Positions 42,013-51,453 are shown, counted from the stretch's first letter. The stretch is DNA of 64,000 nucleotides from Streptomyces capitiformicae (GCF_002214185.1 NZ_CP022161.1:5277486-5341485), one strand, 5' to 3'. A program made the numbers and translations. Notes: a model not told the origin generated them from the letters alone.

Positions 42013-42890
42013 GGAGTGAAATCCCTCGCCCCGATGAACGTCGGTCGCCGTACCGGCGCCGCGAACGGCTCGACCGCCGCGTTCTCCACGCTGTTGAACA
42101 CGATGAAGACGTTGCTCCGGGGGAAGGGCGTGATGTTGTCGCCGGAGCCGTGCATGCAGTTGCAGTCGAACCAGGTCGCCGAACCGGCCTTGCCCGTGAA
42201 GAGCTTGATGCCGTACTCGGTCGCCATGGCGGTGAGGGCCTCGTCCGACGGGGTGCCCGCGTCCTGCATCTGGAGAGACTTCTTGTAGTTGTCCTTCGGC
42301 GTCGCCCCGGCACAGCCGAGGAACGTCCGGTGCGACCCCGGCATGATCATGAGGCCGCCGTTGGTGTCGTAGTTCTCGGTCAGGGCGATCGAGACGGACA
42401 CCGTGCGCATGTTCGGCAGGCCGTCCTCGGCGTGCCAGGTCTCGAAGTCCGAGTGCCAGTAGAAGCCGGACGCGCCGAAGCCCGGCTTCACGTTGATCCG
42501 CGACTGGTGGACGTACACGTCCGAGCCGAGGATCTGCCTGGCCCGCCCGACGACCCGCTCGTCGCGCACCAGCCGTGCGAACAGCTCACTGATCCGGTGC
42601 ACCTCGAAGACCGACCGGATCTCCTTGGACTTCGGCTCGATGATCGAGCGCTCGTCGGCCCGGATCGCCGGATCGGTGATGATCCGATCCAACTCCTGCC
42701 GGTAGACGGCGACTTCGTCCGGGGTGATGAGCTCCTCGACGGCGAGGAAGCCATCGCGCTCGTACGCCTGGAGGTCGGTGAGGGAGGCCGGGCCGGGCGT
42801 GCCGGGGGCTCCCCAGACGACCGGGTCCTGACGGGGGACCGTCACCTCGGAGGCGCCGCGGCTGGGGTACAGGTCGGTGATCGTGGTCAT
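42003..42890 (-). CDS. ectD: Ectoine 5-hydroxylase
   Basis: 295-residue Fe(II)/2-oxoglutarate dioxygenase. It converts ectoine to 5-hydroxyectoine. Iron ligands H146 and D148 (FYWHSDFETWHAEDG) and H247 (NCMHGSGDN) are present, with R258 (PFPRSNVF) for 2-oxoglutarate. The FYWHSDFETWH line is the EctD signature. Last gene of the ectABCD operon, starting 5 bp after ectC. The 3' end is copied three times downstream. Confidence 0.96.
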   Translation of the reverse strand: MTTITDLYPSRGASEVTVPRQDPVVWGAPGTPGPASLTDLQAYERDGFLAVEELITPDEVAVYRQELDRIITDPAIRADERSIIEPKSKEIRSVFEVHRISELFARLVRDERVVGRARQILGSDVYVHQSRINVKPGFGASGFYWHSDFETWHAEDGLPNMRTVSVSIALTENYDTNGGLMIMPGSHRTFLGCAGATPKDNYKKSLQMQDAGTPSDEALTAMATEYGIKLFTGKAGSATWFDCNCMHGSGDNITPFPRSNVFIVFNSVENAAVEPFAAPVRRPTFIGARDFTPVP

Positions 42891-42895
42891 GGTGG

Positions 42896-43294
42896 TCAGC
42901 CCTCCTCGGTGAGCAGTGGGTAGACGCCGTTCTCGTCGTGGTCCTCCCGGCCGGTCACGGGCGGGTTGAACACGCAGACGCAGCGGAAGTCCTCCTTGAC
43001 CCGCAGCGTGTGCCGCTCGTGCCCGTCGAGGAGGTACATGGTCCCGGGCGTGATCGTGTACTTCCGCCCGGTCTCGTCGTCGGTGAGCTCAGCCTCGCCC
43101 TCGACGCAGACGACGGCCTCGATGTGGTTCGCGTACCACATCGACGTCTCCGTGCCGGCGTAGAGGATCGTCTCGTGCAGGGAGAAGCCCACCTTCTCCT
43201 TGGCGAGGACGATGCGTTTGCTCTCCCAGGTGCCGGACGCCGATTTCACGTGCCGGTCGGTGCCTTCGATGTCCTTGAACGAACGGACGATCAC
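42896..43294 (-). CDS. ectC: L-ectoine synthase
   Basis: 132-residue cupin that cyclises N-gamma-acetyl-diaminobutyrate to ectoine. EctC signatures: [20 protein letters not shown] at the N-terminus, [20 protein letters not shown] with metal Glu, and [20 protein letters not shown] with His. Length is the family norm (about 130). It lies 57 bp after ectB, a gap that contains two copies of TCTCGGACTTCTCAGCC. Confidence 0.97.
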   Translation of the reverse strand: MIVRSFKDIEGTDRHVKSASGTWESKRIVLAKEKVGFSLHETILYAGTETSMWYANHIEAVVCVEGEAELTDDETGRKYTITPGTMYLLDGHERHTLRVKEDFRCVCVFNPPVTGREDHDENGVYPLLTEEG

Positions 43295-43351
43295 GGTGGG
43301 TTCAAGCCTCCTTCTGTAGCCTTCTCGGACTTCTCAGCCCTCTCGGACTTC

Positions 43352-44632
43352 TCAGCCTTCTCGGACGGTTTCGCGGACGGCGCGGGCCAGCGTGCGCAGG
43401 CCCTCGTCCAGTTCGTCGGGGGTGATGGTGAGGGCGGGCAGCAGTTTGACGACCTCGCCCTCCGGGCCGGACGTCTCGATCAGCAGCCCGAGTGCGAAGG
43501 CCCGCCGAGCCACCCGCTCCGCGCGCGCCTTGTCGTGGAACTCGATGCCCCACACCAGCCCGCGCCCCCGGTACTCCTTCACCTCGGCGAGGTTCTCCTC
43601 GGTGATCGAGATCAGCGCCTGCTCGATCTGCTCACCGCGCGCCCGGGTCTGCTTCTCCATGGCGGAGCCGTCCGACCAGTACGTCTCCAGCGCGGCGGTG
43701 GCGGTGACGAAGGCCGGGTTGTTGCCGCGGAACGTGCCGTTGTGCTCGCCCGGCTCCCAGATGTCCAGCTCGGGCTTGAACAGGCACAGCGACATGGGCA
43801 GCCCGTACCCGCTGATGGACTTGGAGACGGTGACGATGTCGGGGGTGATGCCCGCCTCCTCGAACGAGAAGAAGGCCCCCGTACGCCCGCAGCCCATCTG
43901 GATGTCGTCGACGATCAGCAGCATGTCCTGGCGCTCGCACAGGTCGGCGAGCGCGCGCAGCCACTCCGGGCGGGCGACGTTGATGCCGCCCTCGCCCTGG
44001 ACGGTCTCCACGATCACGGCGGCCGGCTTGTTGAGCCCGGAGCCCTGGTCCTCCAGGAGCCGCTCGAACCACAGGAAGTCCTCGACCGTGCCGTCGAAGT
44101 AGTTGTCGAACGGCATGGGCGTGCCGTGCACGAGCGGGATACCGGCCCCGGCCCGCTTGAAGGCGTTGCCGGTGACGGCGAGGGACCCGAGGGACATGCC
44201 GTGGAAGGCGTTGGTGAAGGAGACGATCGCCTCCCGCCCCTTCACCTTCCGGGCCAGCTTCAGCGCGGACTCGACCGCGTTGGTGCCGGTCGGCCCCGGG
44301 AACATGACCTTGTACGGCAGATCGCGCGGCCGCAGCACCAGGTTCTGGAACGACTCCAGGAAGGCCCGCTTGGCGGTCGTCGACATGTCGAGCCCGTGGG
44401 TGACGCCGTCCCGCTCCAGATAGTCGATGAGGGCGCGTTTGAGTACGGGGTTGTTGTGGCCGTAGTTGAGTGAACCGGCGCCGGCGAAGAAGTCCAGATA
44501 CGTGTGGCCGTCCTCGTCGTACATACGGCTGCCGTGCGCGCGGTCGAAGACGGTGGGCCAGCCGCGGCAGTAGCTGCGCACCTCGGACTCCAGGGTCTCG
44601 AAGACGCTCAGGTCCGGCTGGGTGATGGTCAC
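43352..44632 (-). CDS. ectB: Diaminobutyrate-2-oxoglutarate aminotransferase
   Basis: 426-residue class III PLP aminotransferase making L-2,4-diaminobutyrate from aspartate semialdehyde with glutamate. Visible: FFAGAGSLNYGHNNPVLKRA, GPTGTNAVESALKLARK, LIVDDIQMGCGRTGAFFSFE (PLP Asp) and TVSKSISGYGLPMSL (PLP Lys). The GTG start has GAGGAG 9 nt upstream. Second gene of ectABCD. Confidence 0.97.
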   Translation of the reverse strand: MTITQPDLSVFETLESEVRSYCRGWPTVFDRAHGSRMYDEDGHTYLDFFAGAGSLNYGHNNPVLKRALIDYLERDGVTHGLDMSTTAKRAFLESFQNLVLRPRDLPYKVMFPGPTGTNAVESALKLARKVKGREAIVSFTNAFHGMSLGSLAVTGNAFKRAGAGIPLVHGTPMPFDNYFDGTVEDFLWFERLLEDQGSGLNKPAAVIVETVQGEGGINVARPEWLRALADLCERQDMLLIVDDIQMGCGRTGAFFSFEEAGITPDIVTVSKSISGYGLPMSLCLFKPELDIWEPGEHNGTFRGNNPAFVTATAALETYWSDGSAMEKQTRARGEQIEQALISITEENLAEVKEYRGRGLVWGIEFHDKARAERVARRAFALGLLIETSGPEGEVVKLLPALTITPDELDEGLRTLARAVRETVREG

Positions 44633-44709
44633 GGTCGATCGCTCCTCGATGCGTGGGGGGGTGAGAGCTCTTCGGGGGTCAGATTCCGCGGGGTTTGGAC
44701 TCCGCGGGT

Positions 44710-45249
44710 TCAGACGGCGAGCGGGCCGATGCGGTGGAGGACCTCCGGCTGGTGGGAGCCGTCCGGGAAGTCCCCCGCCTCGAACAGGACGGTGCGCTCG
44801 ATGCCCGCGCCGTGCCGTTCGGCGTACGCGGCGAACAGGCGCTCGGACGCGGTGTTGCCCGGCGTGATGGTGGTCTCGACGGTCGTCAGGGTCTGTTGGC
44901 GGGCGACCCGGGCGGTGAGCCCGTCCAGCAGCGCGGCGGCGAGTCCGCGCCCCCGGTGCGCCTCGTCGACGGCCACCTGCCACACGAGGAGGGTGTCCGG
45001 CCGCTCCGGCCGCACGTACCCGGTCACGAACCCCACCGGTTCCCCCGACTCGTCCCGCGCCACCGCCGAGGTGGCGGCGAAGTCCCGGCACCACAGCAGA
45101 TAGCTGTACGAGGAGTTCAGATCGAGGGTCCCGGAGTCCCCGGCGATACGCCACAGCGCCGCGCCGTCCGTAACGTCCGGGCGGTCGATCCGAATCCCCT
45201 CCGGGATTTTCAGTTCTGCTTGTGCGGCTTCTGCTTGTGCGGCAGTCAT
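44710..45249 (-). CDS. ectA: L-2,4-diaminobutyrate acetyltransferase
   Basis: 179-residue GNAT making N-gamma-acetyl-diaminobutyrate. EctA lines: LDLNSSYSYLLWCRDFAATS, GFVTGYVRPERPDTLLVWQV, HRGRGLAAALLDG (acetyl-CoA loop) and TTITPGNTASERLFAAYAER. First gene of ectABCD. The ATG has no clear Shine-Dalgarno, and an upstream in-frame start would add 19 residues; a short leader or leaderless mRNA is possible. Confidence 0.96.
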   Translation of the reverse strand: MTAAQAEAAQAELKIPEGIRIDRPDVTDGAALWRIAGDSGTLDLNSSYSYLLWCRDFAATSAVARDESGEPVGFVTGYVRPERPDTLLVWQVAVDEAHRGRGLAAALLDGLTARVARQQTLTTVETTITPGNTASERLFAAYAERHGAGIERTVLFEAGDFPDGSHQPEVLHRIGPLAV

Positions 45250-45613
45250 GTGGATTGAATTTACCGAGGGGAAATTCGAATCGCATTGCTGCGGGGGGTT
45301 ACGCATGGGCTGCCCGTGTGCTATCAGGCGGGCGCGAGCGAGCGCGCGAGAAGGCGGTCATGATGTGTGCATTTGCCCGGAAAATACCGCACAAAAAGGG
45401 CGCGATGTGGAGTCGGTCACATGTGTGCAACCCTCACGAGATCTGCTCGAATTGTGTCCGATCCACGCCCATCTGTGTTCGCGAAATCTTTGCGTTTAGG
45501 AGAGGGAAGAACGGGCAGGAGAATGCGGGGCCCTGTTTTGATTAATCCGCTGGAATTCCAGTTGGAAAGCCTCGCCGAGAAGTCGGGGAAACCGGAGGAA
45601 TGCGAGGGAGTGG
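45250..45613. promoter_or_regulatory. ectA upstream region
   Basis: 364 bp with no convincing gene, AT-richer than the genes around. An inverted repeat GAATTT (45257-45262) / AAATTC (45272-45277) lies directly upstream of the ectA start, and CACATGTG lies near 45419. It must hold the osmotically controlled ect promoter, but I could not assign -35/-10 boxes with confidence. Confidence 0.45.
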
Positions 45614-46210
45614 TCAGAACCCGGTGACCCCGTCGATGCGCTCGCGCACGATGTCGGCATGGCCGTTGTGCCGGGCGTACTCCTCGATCATGTGGACAAG
45701 GATCCACCGGAGGCTGACCGCCAGCCCGCCCATCATCTGGCCGTCCGGGATCCGCCCGAGCGAGTCGAGAGCGCGTCCCGCCACCGTCGCGCGACTGCGG
45801 GCGACCTCCCGCCGCCAGATGTAGAGCGCCTCGTCGAGCCCGCGTTCGGGGGACAGCCGGTAACCCGTGCCCTCCTCGTACACCAGGGGAGCGTCCACGC
45901 CCGCGAACACCCGCTGGAACCAGTTCCGTTCGACCTCCGTCAGATGCTGTACGAGCCCCAGCAGCGTGAGTTCCGACGGCTCCGCCGACGCCGTCCGCGC
46001 CTGCGCGTCATCCAGCCCCGCACACTTCAACTCCAAAGTGGCCCGATGGAACTCCAGCCAACTCTCCAGCATGGGGCCCTCGTCGCCGGTCATCAGGGGA
46101 ATGGGTCGGCCGTCGGGGAGAGTGGCGGGTACGGGTACGGGTGCCGACTCGGGGGTGGTCCCGGTGCTCCTGGGCTCGGTCATGGCATCGGTGGGCTCGG
46201 AAGTGGTCAT
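45614..46210 (-). CDS. DinB-superfamily (DUF664) protein
   Basis: 198 residues. DinB four-helix fold: [40 protein letters not shown] (metal His in VQHLTEVE) and [20 protein letters not shown] (two His). Actinobacterial DUF664 proteins of this type are probably mycothiol/bacillithiol-dependent transferases. A Pro-rich N-terminal about 30 residues looks unstructured. It runs toward no partner; the truncated aminotransferase lies 29 bp upstream on the same strand. Confidence 0.85.
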   Translation of the reverse strand: MTTSEPTDAMTEPRSTGTTPESAPVPVPATLPDGRPIPLMTGDEGPMLESWLEFHRATLELKCAGLDDAQARTASAEPSELTLLGLVQHLTEVERNWFQRVFAGVDAPLVYEEGTGYRLSPERGLDEALYIWRREVARSRATVAGRALDSLGRIPDGQMMGGLAVSLRWILVHMIEEYARHNGHADIVRERIDGVTGF

Positions 46211-46239
46211 GAGCCCACCCTCACACGCGCCCCCGGCCT

Positions 46240-46980
46240 CTACCCCCAGGTCTCCGAAGCCGCCCGGCGAGCCCCGTCCGGGTCGACCGTCAGCCCCGCC
46301 TCGGCCATCGCCGCCCCCAGCCCGGCCAGGCTGCCGTGCACCGCCTCGGGGGAGGCGTCCGGGCCGTAGTGGTTGACCCGGACCATCTCCTTGGCGAGGG
46401 CGCCGCCGCCCGCGGCCAGCGGCCGTGCGGGGTCCACGGCCAGCGCCCTGGCGACCAGTTCGGAGGCGTCGACCCCGGCGGGCACCCGGAGGGTCGTGGC
46501 GACGGGCGCCGCGTCCCGCGCCTCGTACACATACGGCTCCAGGCCGCCGCCCAGCGCTAGCGCACCCGCCCGGGTCGCGGCGGCGGCGGATGCGTGCCGG
46601 GACATGACCGTGTCCGGTCCGGCCGCCTCGATGCGCTCCAGGCAGGCCTCCAGGGCGAGCATCTCCAACTGGGCGGGCGCGTGGAGCAGTGCACGCCGGC
46701 CGCCGTCGATCCAGCGCTCCTTCCAGTCGAGGAGCGAGAGGTACGACCGCCGCGGGGCCCGCGGGTTCGCGGCCATCCGGGCCCACGCCCGCTCGCTCAC
46801 GGAGATCGCCGACACCCCGGCCGGCCCGCCCATGGCCTTCTGCGCGCCGATGACGCACAGGTCGACACCCCAGGCGTCGGGCAGCACCGGCTCGGCGCCG
46901 ACGGAGGCGACGGCGTCGAGGTAGAACAGGGCGCCGTGCTCGCGTACGACCTCGCCGATCTCCGCGACGGGGTTGTGAAC
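46240..46980 (-). pseudogene. 5'-truncated class V aminotransferase
   Basis: Homology runs from [20 protein letters not shown] to the end: [40 protein letters not shown] (Schiff-base Lys in QKAMGGP) and [20 protein letters not shown]. These are alanine-glyoxylate/phosphoserine-type class V features. The first about 130 residues, including the PLP phosphate-binding part, are missing. The break near 46975 carries GGGGTTGTGAACAGGTG, nearly the same as the break of the PBP fragment at 29341. Confidence 0.78.
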
Positions 46981-47254
46981 AGGTGGTGATTGACGGCAGT
47001 TGAGTGTGTTCTGGCGCGTATGAGTGAGTCTCCGGGCGTGGCAGGCGCACATCCCCCCGGGTGGGGAACGGGAGTTCTTGTGTCGAATGTGTGACCTTTG
47101 CCGGTGGTGGTCGTTGGGTGTGGTGACGGATTTCTGCGACACCGGCTGGGGGGTGGAAGAGATGGCGTCCTGCGTGAGGGCTGAACGTCCTGCGTGAGGA
47201 CTGGGCGTCCTGCGCGAGGACTGGGCGTCCTGCGCGAGGGCTGAGCTCCCGGCG
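46981..47254. other. Gene-free stretch with 20-bp tandem repeats
   Basis: Four copies of a 20-bp unit (CGTCCTGCGYGAGGRCTGRG) start at 47166, 47186, 47206 and 47226. The part 46981-47160 shows no recognisable gene or element. It probably replaced the 5' part of the aminotransferase gene. Confidence 0.7.
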
Positions 47255-47671
47255 TTACTCCTCGCCGTCCTTGTTGTTCTTCTTCTCCCTGTTCGCCCGC
47301 TTCTCGTCCTCCTGCCGCTTCAACTCCTCCTCGCGGCGACGGAGATCGGCCTCCCAGCTCTTGAGGAGGGACTCGTCCTTCTTGTTGTCCTCGGCGAGGG
47401 ACTTCAGGAACTCGGGGTTGTCGTCCGGGGCCACGTACTCGAGGCGGTGGTGGCGGTGCCACTCGGAGGGGGTGCGGCCGTTCGCGGGGGCGTGGCGCAT
47501 CTTGCCCGCCGCCAGCCAGGCGATCGGGCCGACGATCCAGAAGAGCAGGATGATGAAGACCCAGGCGATCTTGGGAAGGTGCTTCGCCTCGTCCTCGGGG
47601 GTGTTGAGGCAGTCGATGAACGCGTAGATCGTCAGCGCCAACGGCACGAGGTACATCAACACCCTGAGCAT
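47255..47671 (-). CDS. PLDc_N-domain small membrane protein
   Basis: 138 residues. Two membrane segments (about 1-20 and 37-57: LRVLMYLVPLALTIYAFIDC; IAWVFIILLFWIVGPIAWLA) form the phospholipase-D-nuclease N-terminal (PLDc_N) domain. A charged coiled-coil-like tail (about 95-138, rich in E/K/R, LRRREEELKRQEDEKRANR) follows. Divergent from the UbiD gene. No catalytic domain is present; the function is unknown. Confidence 0.82.
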   Translation of the reverse strand: MLRVLMYLVPLALTIYAFIDCLNTPEDEAKHLPKIAWVFIILLFWIVGPIAWLAAGKMRHAPANGRTPSEWHRHHRLEYVAPDDNPEFLKSLAEDNKKDESLLKSWEADLRRREEELKRQEDEKRANREKKNNKDGEE

Positions 47672-47801
47672 GAACGGCCCCCCTGGAAGCGGTGACGGCG
47701 GTGCGGGAGCCGTACATGTCGGCCCTGCACCCATGATGACGGGACCGCGCGCCGGGGCCCCGTGACGGGGTCAGGGTAGCCCCTCGGGGATACTTGACCC
47801 C

Positions 47802-49259
47802 ATGGCTTACGACGATCTTCGCTCCCTGCTCCGCGCACTGGAGCGCGAGGGCGATCTCAAGCGCATCAAGGCCGAGGTCGACCCGTATCTGGAAGTCGGG
47901 GAGATCGTCGACCGGGTGAACAAGGCCGGAGGTCCGGCGCTGCTCTTCGAGAACGTGAAGGGCTCCTCGATGCCCCTCGCGATGAACGTCTTCGGCACCG
48001 ACCGCCGCCTGCTGAAGGCGCTCGGCCTGAAGTCGTACGAGGAGATCAGCGGCAAGATCGGCGGCCTGCTCAAGCCCGAGCTGCCGCACGGGTTCGTGGG
48101 GGTGCGCGAGGCCTTCGGGAAGCTCGGCGCGATGGCCCATGTCCCGCCGAAGAAGGTGAAATCCGACAACGCGCCGGTTCAGGAGGTCGTCCTGCTCGGC
48201 GACGACGTGGACCTGGAGCGGCTCCCGGCGCTGTTCACCTGGCCCAAGGATGGCGGCTCCTTCTTCAATCTGGGCCTCACCCACACCAAGCACCCCGAGA
48301 CCGGCGTACGCAACCTCGGCCTCTACCGCCTCCAGCGCCACGACAAGCGCACCATCGGCATGCACTGGCAGATCCACAAGGACAGCCGCAACCACTACCA
48401 GGTGGCGGCGAAGCGCGGCGAGCGCCTGCCGGTCGCGATCGCCTTCGGCTGCCCGCCCGCCGTGACGTACGCCTCGACCGCGCCGCTCCCCGGTGACATC
48501 GACGAGTACCTGTTCGCCGGGTTCGTCGCGGGCAAGCGGATCGAGATGGTCGACTGCAAGACGGTGCCGTTGCAGGTGCCGGCGAACGCGGAGGTCGTCA
48601 TCGAGGGCTGGCTGGAGCCCGGCGAGATGCTCCCCGAGGGCCCGTTCGGCGACCACACCGGCTTCTACACACCGCAGGAACCGTTCCCCGCGCTGAAGAT
48701 CGACTGCGTGACGATGCGGAAGCGGCCGCTGCTGCAGTCGATCGTGGTCGGCCGCCCGCCGACGGAGGACGGGCCGTTGGGCAGGGCGACGGAGCGTTTC
48801 TTCCTCCCCCTGTTGAAGATCATCGTCCCGGACATCGTGGACTACCACCTCCCCGAGGCGGGCGGCTTCCACAACTGCGCGATCGTCTCGATCGAGAAGA
48901 AGTACCCGAAGCACGCGCAGAAGGTCATGCACGCCATCTGGGGCGCCCACATGATGTCGCTGACCAAGCTGATCGTGGTCGTCGACGCCGACTGCGACGT
49001 CCATGACCTCCACGAGGTCGCCTGGCGTGCCCTCGGCAACACGGACTACGCCCGCGACCTCACGGTGGTCGAGGGCCCGGTGGACCATCTGGACCACGCC
49101 TCGTACCAGCAGTTCTGGGGTGGCAAGGCGGGGATCGACGCGACGAAGAAGTGGATCGAGGAGGGGTACACGAGGGACGGGGGCTGGCCGGACATGGTGG
49201 AGTCCGACCCGGATACGGCCGAACGGGTGACAAGGCGCTGGAAGGAATACGGGCTGTGA
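47802..49259 (+). CDS. UbiD-family decarboxylase of menaquinone (futalosine) pathway
   Basis: 485 residues. UbiD fold for prenylated-FMN-dependent decarboxylation: NLGLYRLQRHDKRTIGMHWQ and HKDSRNHYQVAAKRGERLPV (prFMN/metal region, Asn, Arg, His), and VIEGWLEPGEMLPEGPFGDH with the catalytic Glu. Context decides the role: the prenyltransferase follows directly, and UbiX and MqnE are nearby, as in the Streptomyces late futalosine cluster. It would decarboxylate prenylated 1,4-dihydroxy-6-naphthoate. Confidence 0.88.
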   Translation: MAYDDLRSLLRALEREGDLKRIKAEVDPYLEVGEIVDRVNKAGGPALLFENVKGSSMPLAMNVFGTDRRLLKALGLKSYEEISGKIGGLLKPELPHGFVGVREAFGKLGAMAHVPPKKVKSDNAPVQEVVLLGDDVDLERLPALFTWPKDGGSFFNLGLTHTKHPETGVRNLGLYRLQRHDKRTIGMHWQIHKDSRNHYQVAAKRGERLPVAIAFGCPPAVTYASTAPLPGDIDEYLFAGFVAGKRIEMVDCKTVPLQVPANAEVVIEGWLEPGEMLPEGPFGDHTGFYTPQEPFPALKIDCVTMRKRPLLQSIVVGRPPTEDGPLGRATERFFLPLLKIIVPDIVDYHLPEAGGFHNCAIVSIEKKYPKHAQKVMHAIWGAHMMSLTKLIVVVDADCDVHDLHEVAWRALGNTDYARDLTVVEGPVDHLDHASYQQFWGGKAGIDATKKWIEEGYTRDGGWPDMVESDPDTAERVTRRWKEYGL

Positions 49260-49338
49260 GGAAGCGAGAGATGATCGAGGCTGGGCGCCCCGGCGTAAGT
49301 TGTCCCCGCCACTGCGGGGGTTGTCCGGAGTACGGGCT

Positions 49339-50241
49339 GTGAGCAGCGCGTCGGCCGCGATCCCTCAGCCGGGGCGCACCAAGGCCTTCCTCCGCCTGGT
49401 GATGATCGAGCACTCGATCTTCGCGCTGCCCTTCGCGTACATCGCCTCGCTGACCGCGATGTTCCAGCTGGACGGGAACATCCACTGGGGCCGTCTGCTC
49501 CTGGTCACCATCTGCATGGTGGGCCTGCGCACCTTCGCGATGGCCGTCAACCGGATCATCGACCGCGAGATCGACGCCCGTAACCCGCGTACGGCGCACC
49601 GCGAGTTGGTGACGGGAGCGATGTCCGTCCGCCACGCCTGGACGGGCGCCCTGATCGCGGTCGTCATCTTCCTCGGCTCGGCGGCCCTGCTGAATCCCCT
49701 GTGCCTGGCCCTGGCCCCCATCGCCGTGATCCCGATGGTGGTCTACCCCTACGGCAAACGCTTCACGAACTACCCCCAGGCGATCCTCGGCCTCGCCCAG
49801 GCCATGGGTCCGGTGGGCGGCTGGCTGGCGATCACGGGTTCCTGGTCCTGGGACGCGGTCATCCTCGGCCTGGCGGTGGGCATCTGGATCGGCGGCTTCG
49901 ACCTGATCTACGCCTGCCAGGACGTCGACTCCGATCGCGAGACCGGTGTCCTCTCGGTCCCGGCCCGCTTCGGTATTCCGGCGGCGGTGTGGGCGGCGCG
50001 GGTGTGCCACGTCCTGACGACGGGTCTGTTCATCTGGTACGCGGTGGTGACGGACGCGGGTGCCTTCCTCTGGTTCGGTCTGGCGATCGTGGCGGGCGCC
50101 TTCGTCTACGAGCACACGATCGTGCGGCCACATGACCTGTCCCGCCTGAACCGTGCGTTCTTCAGTGTCAACGGGTTCATCGGGATTGCCCTGTTCGTGT
50201 GCGCGCTGCTTGATTTGTTGGTTCGTGGCCTGACCCTCTGA
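49339..50241 (+). CDS. mqnP: Menaquinone prenyltransferase (UbiA family, MqnP-like)
   Basis: 300 residues, about eight membrane helices. The two aspartate-rich motifs are NRIIDREIDARNPRTAHRE (about 74-92) and YACQDVDSDRETG (about 192-204), which bind the prenyl diphosphate through Mg2+. It prenylates 1,4-dihydroxy-6-naphthoate in the futalosine route. The GTG start has GGAG 8 nt upstream. The start region repeats GARTACGGGCTGTGAG found at the end of the UbiD gene 80 bp earlier. Confidence 0.88.
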   Translation: MSSASAAIPQPGRTKAFLRLVMIEHSIFALPFAYIASLTAMFQLDGNIHWGRLLLVTICMVGLRTFAMAVNRIIDREIDARNPRTAHRELVTGAMSVRHAWTGALIAVVIFLGSAALLNPLCLALAPIAVIPMVVYPYGKRFTNYPQAILGLAQAMGPVGGWLAITGSWSWDAVILGLAVGIWIGGFDLIYACQDVDSDRETGVLSVPARFGIPAAVWAARVCHVLTTGLFIWYAVVTDAGAFLWFGLAIVAGAFVYEHTIVRPHDLSRLNRAFFSVNGFIGIALFVCALLDLLVRGLTL

Positions 50242-50246
50242 ATACG

Positions 50247-50813
50247 GTGCGCCTCGTGGATCGCTCACGTGCACAGCTGACTCGCTTGGCAGACCTCTTC
50301 CCGGGGTGGCTGACGGAGATCGTCGAAGGCAACGTCGTGGCGAGCCCGGTCACCCCGCACCACGGCAGCACGATCCGTCAGATCTGGAACGCCCTCGAGT
50401 CTCAGCTGAGCGCGGAGTGGGACGTCGTCAGCGATGTGGCCTTCCCCTTCGACGAGGAGAACGAGCTCTGCCCCGACCTCGCCGTCATCCCGGCATCCGA
50501 AGCGGAGAAGAACGAGGCAGCGTACTCACCCGGCCTCATCACGCTGGTCGTCGAGGTCGTCTCGCAGGCCAGCAGACGCCGCGACCACGAGATCAAGCCG
50601 CACTTGTACGCCTCCCGAGGCATCACCAACTACGTGATCCTGGATCCGCTCAAGGGCCACGCCGTCATGATGTGGAATCCCGGCCCCGACGGCTACCAGG
50701 GCCGCGACACCATCCCCTACGGCCCTGACCTGACCGTCGACTCTCCCCTGGGCAAGCTCGTGATCGCCACGGGCCGTCTCCCCGTGGACCCGAAGGCGCG
50801 CCCTAGGCGTTGA
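50247..50813 (+). CDS. Uma2-family (DUF820) PD-(D/E)XK-fold protein
   Basis: 188 residues. The fold motif is FDEENELCPDLAVIPA then LITLVVEVVSQASRRRDHEI, giving the D...ExV core of Uma2-type endonuclease-like proteins; HHGSTIRQIWNALES precedes it. GTG start 5 bp after mqnP stop, so co-transcribed. Streptomyces genomes carry many Uma2 genes of unknown function. It overlaps the convergent rhomboid gene by 11 bp. Confidence 0.85.
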   Translation: MRLVDRSRAQLTRLADLFPGWLTEIVEGNVVASPVTPHHGSTIRQIWNALESQLSAEWDVVSDVAFPFDEENELCPDLAVIPASEAEKNEAAYSPGLITLVVEVVSQASRRRDHEIKPHLYASRGITNYVILDPLKGHAVMMWNPGPDGYQGRDTIPYGPDLTVDSPLGKLVIATGRLPVDPKARPRR

Positions 50814-51453
50814 GCGTCCCGCGGGGTTCGCGGCGCCGGAACAAGAACGCCGCCACCACCCCCGTCACCAGACCGATCAAGTGCCCCTGCCAGCTCACAC
50901 CGGTCTGGGTGGGAGCGATGCCGGCGAGGATGGAGCCGCCCCAGATGCCGGCGATCACGACACCCACCGCCACCCCCAGCAGCCGCCGCTCGACGAACCC
51001 GCTGACCAGAAGGAAGCCGAAGAGACCGAAGACGACGCCGGAGGCGCCGGCGGTGTTGCTGTTGTCGGGGGATATGAGCCAGACACCCAGCCCATCGGCG
51101 ACGATGATCAGCGCGCAGACGGCGGCGAAGCGCCGCAACCCCCCGAGCGCCGAGAGAAAGCCCAGCACCAGCAACGGCACACTGTTCGCCGCGACATGAC
51201 CGAAGCCGAAGTGGATGAAGGCGGAAGGAACCACGTCCACCAACTCGGGCACCGCACGCGGCATGACCCCGAAGTCGTCCAGCGCATGCCCGCTCGCCAC
51301 ATCGATCAACTCGAGCAGCCACAGCAGCGCCACCCAGCCCACCATCAGCTTGGCGGCGGCCTTCGCCCGCTCCCCGCGGGACCAAGCCCGCTCCGAACTC
51401 AGCACGCCACGCATGCCACGCACTCTGCGAACCCCGCCCGTTCCATCCGCCAT
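50803..51453 (-). CDS. Rhomboid-family intramembrane serine protease
   Basis: 216 residues, six or seven membrane segments. Catalytic Ser138 (AGASGVVFGLFGF) and His191 (WQGHLIGLVTG), and the HFGFGHVAAN motif (81-90) with the oxyanion His/Asn, are all present. So it should be an active protease for membrane proteins. It lies inside the menaquinone cluster on the opposite strand, without an obvious link to it. Confidence 0.92.
   Translation of the reverse strand: MADGTGGVRRVRGMRGVLSSERAWSRGERAKAAAKLMVGWVALLWLLELIDVASGHALDDFGVMPRAVPELVDVVPSAFIHFGFGHVAANSVPLLVLGFLSALGGLRRFAAVCALIIVADGLGVWLISPDNSNTAGASGVVFGLFGFLLVSGFVERRLLGVAVGVVIAGIWGGSILAGIAPTQTGVSWQGHLIGLVTGVVAAFLFRRREPRGTLNA

Noticed and set aside
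45222..45627. Several short plus-strand frames upstream of ectA
   Set aside because: They overlap each other, lack family features, and lie in an AT-richer stretch that fits a promoter region better.
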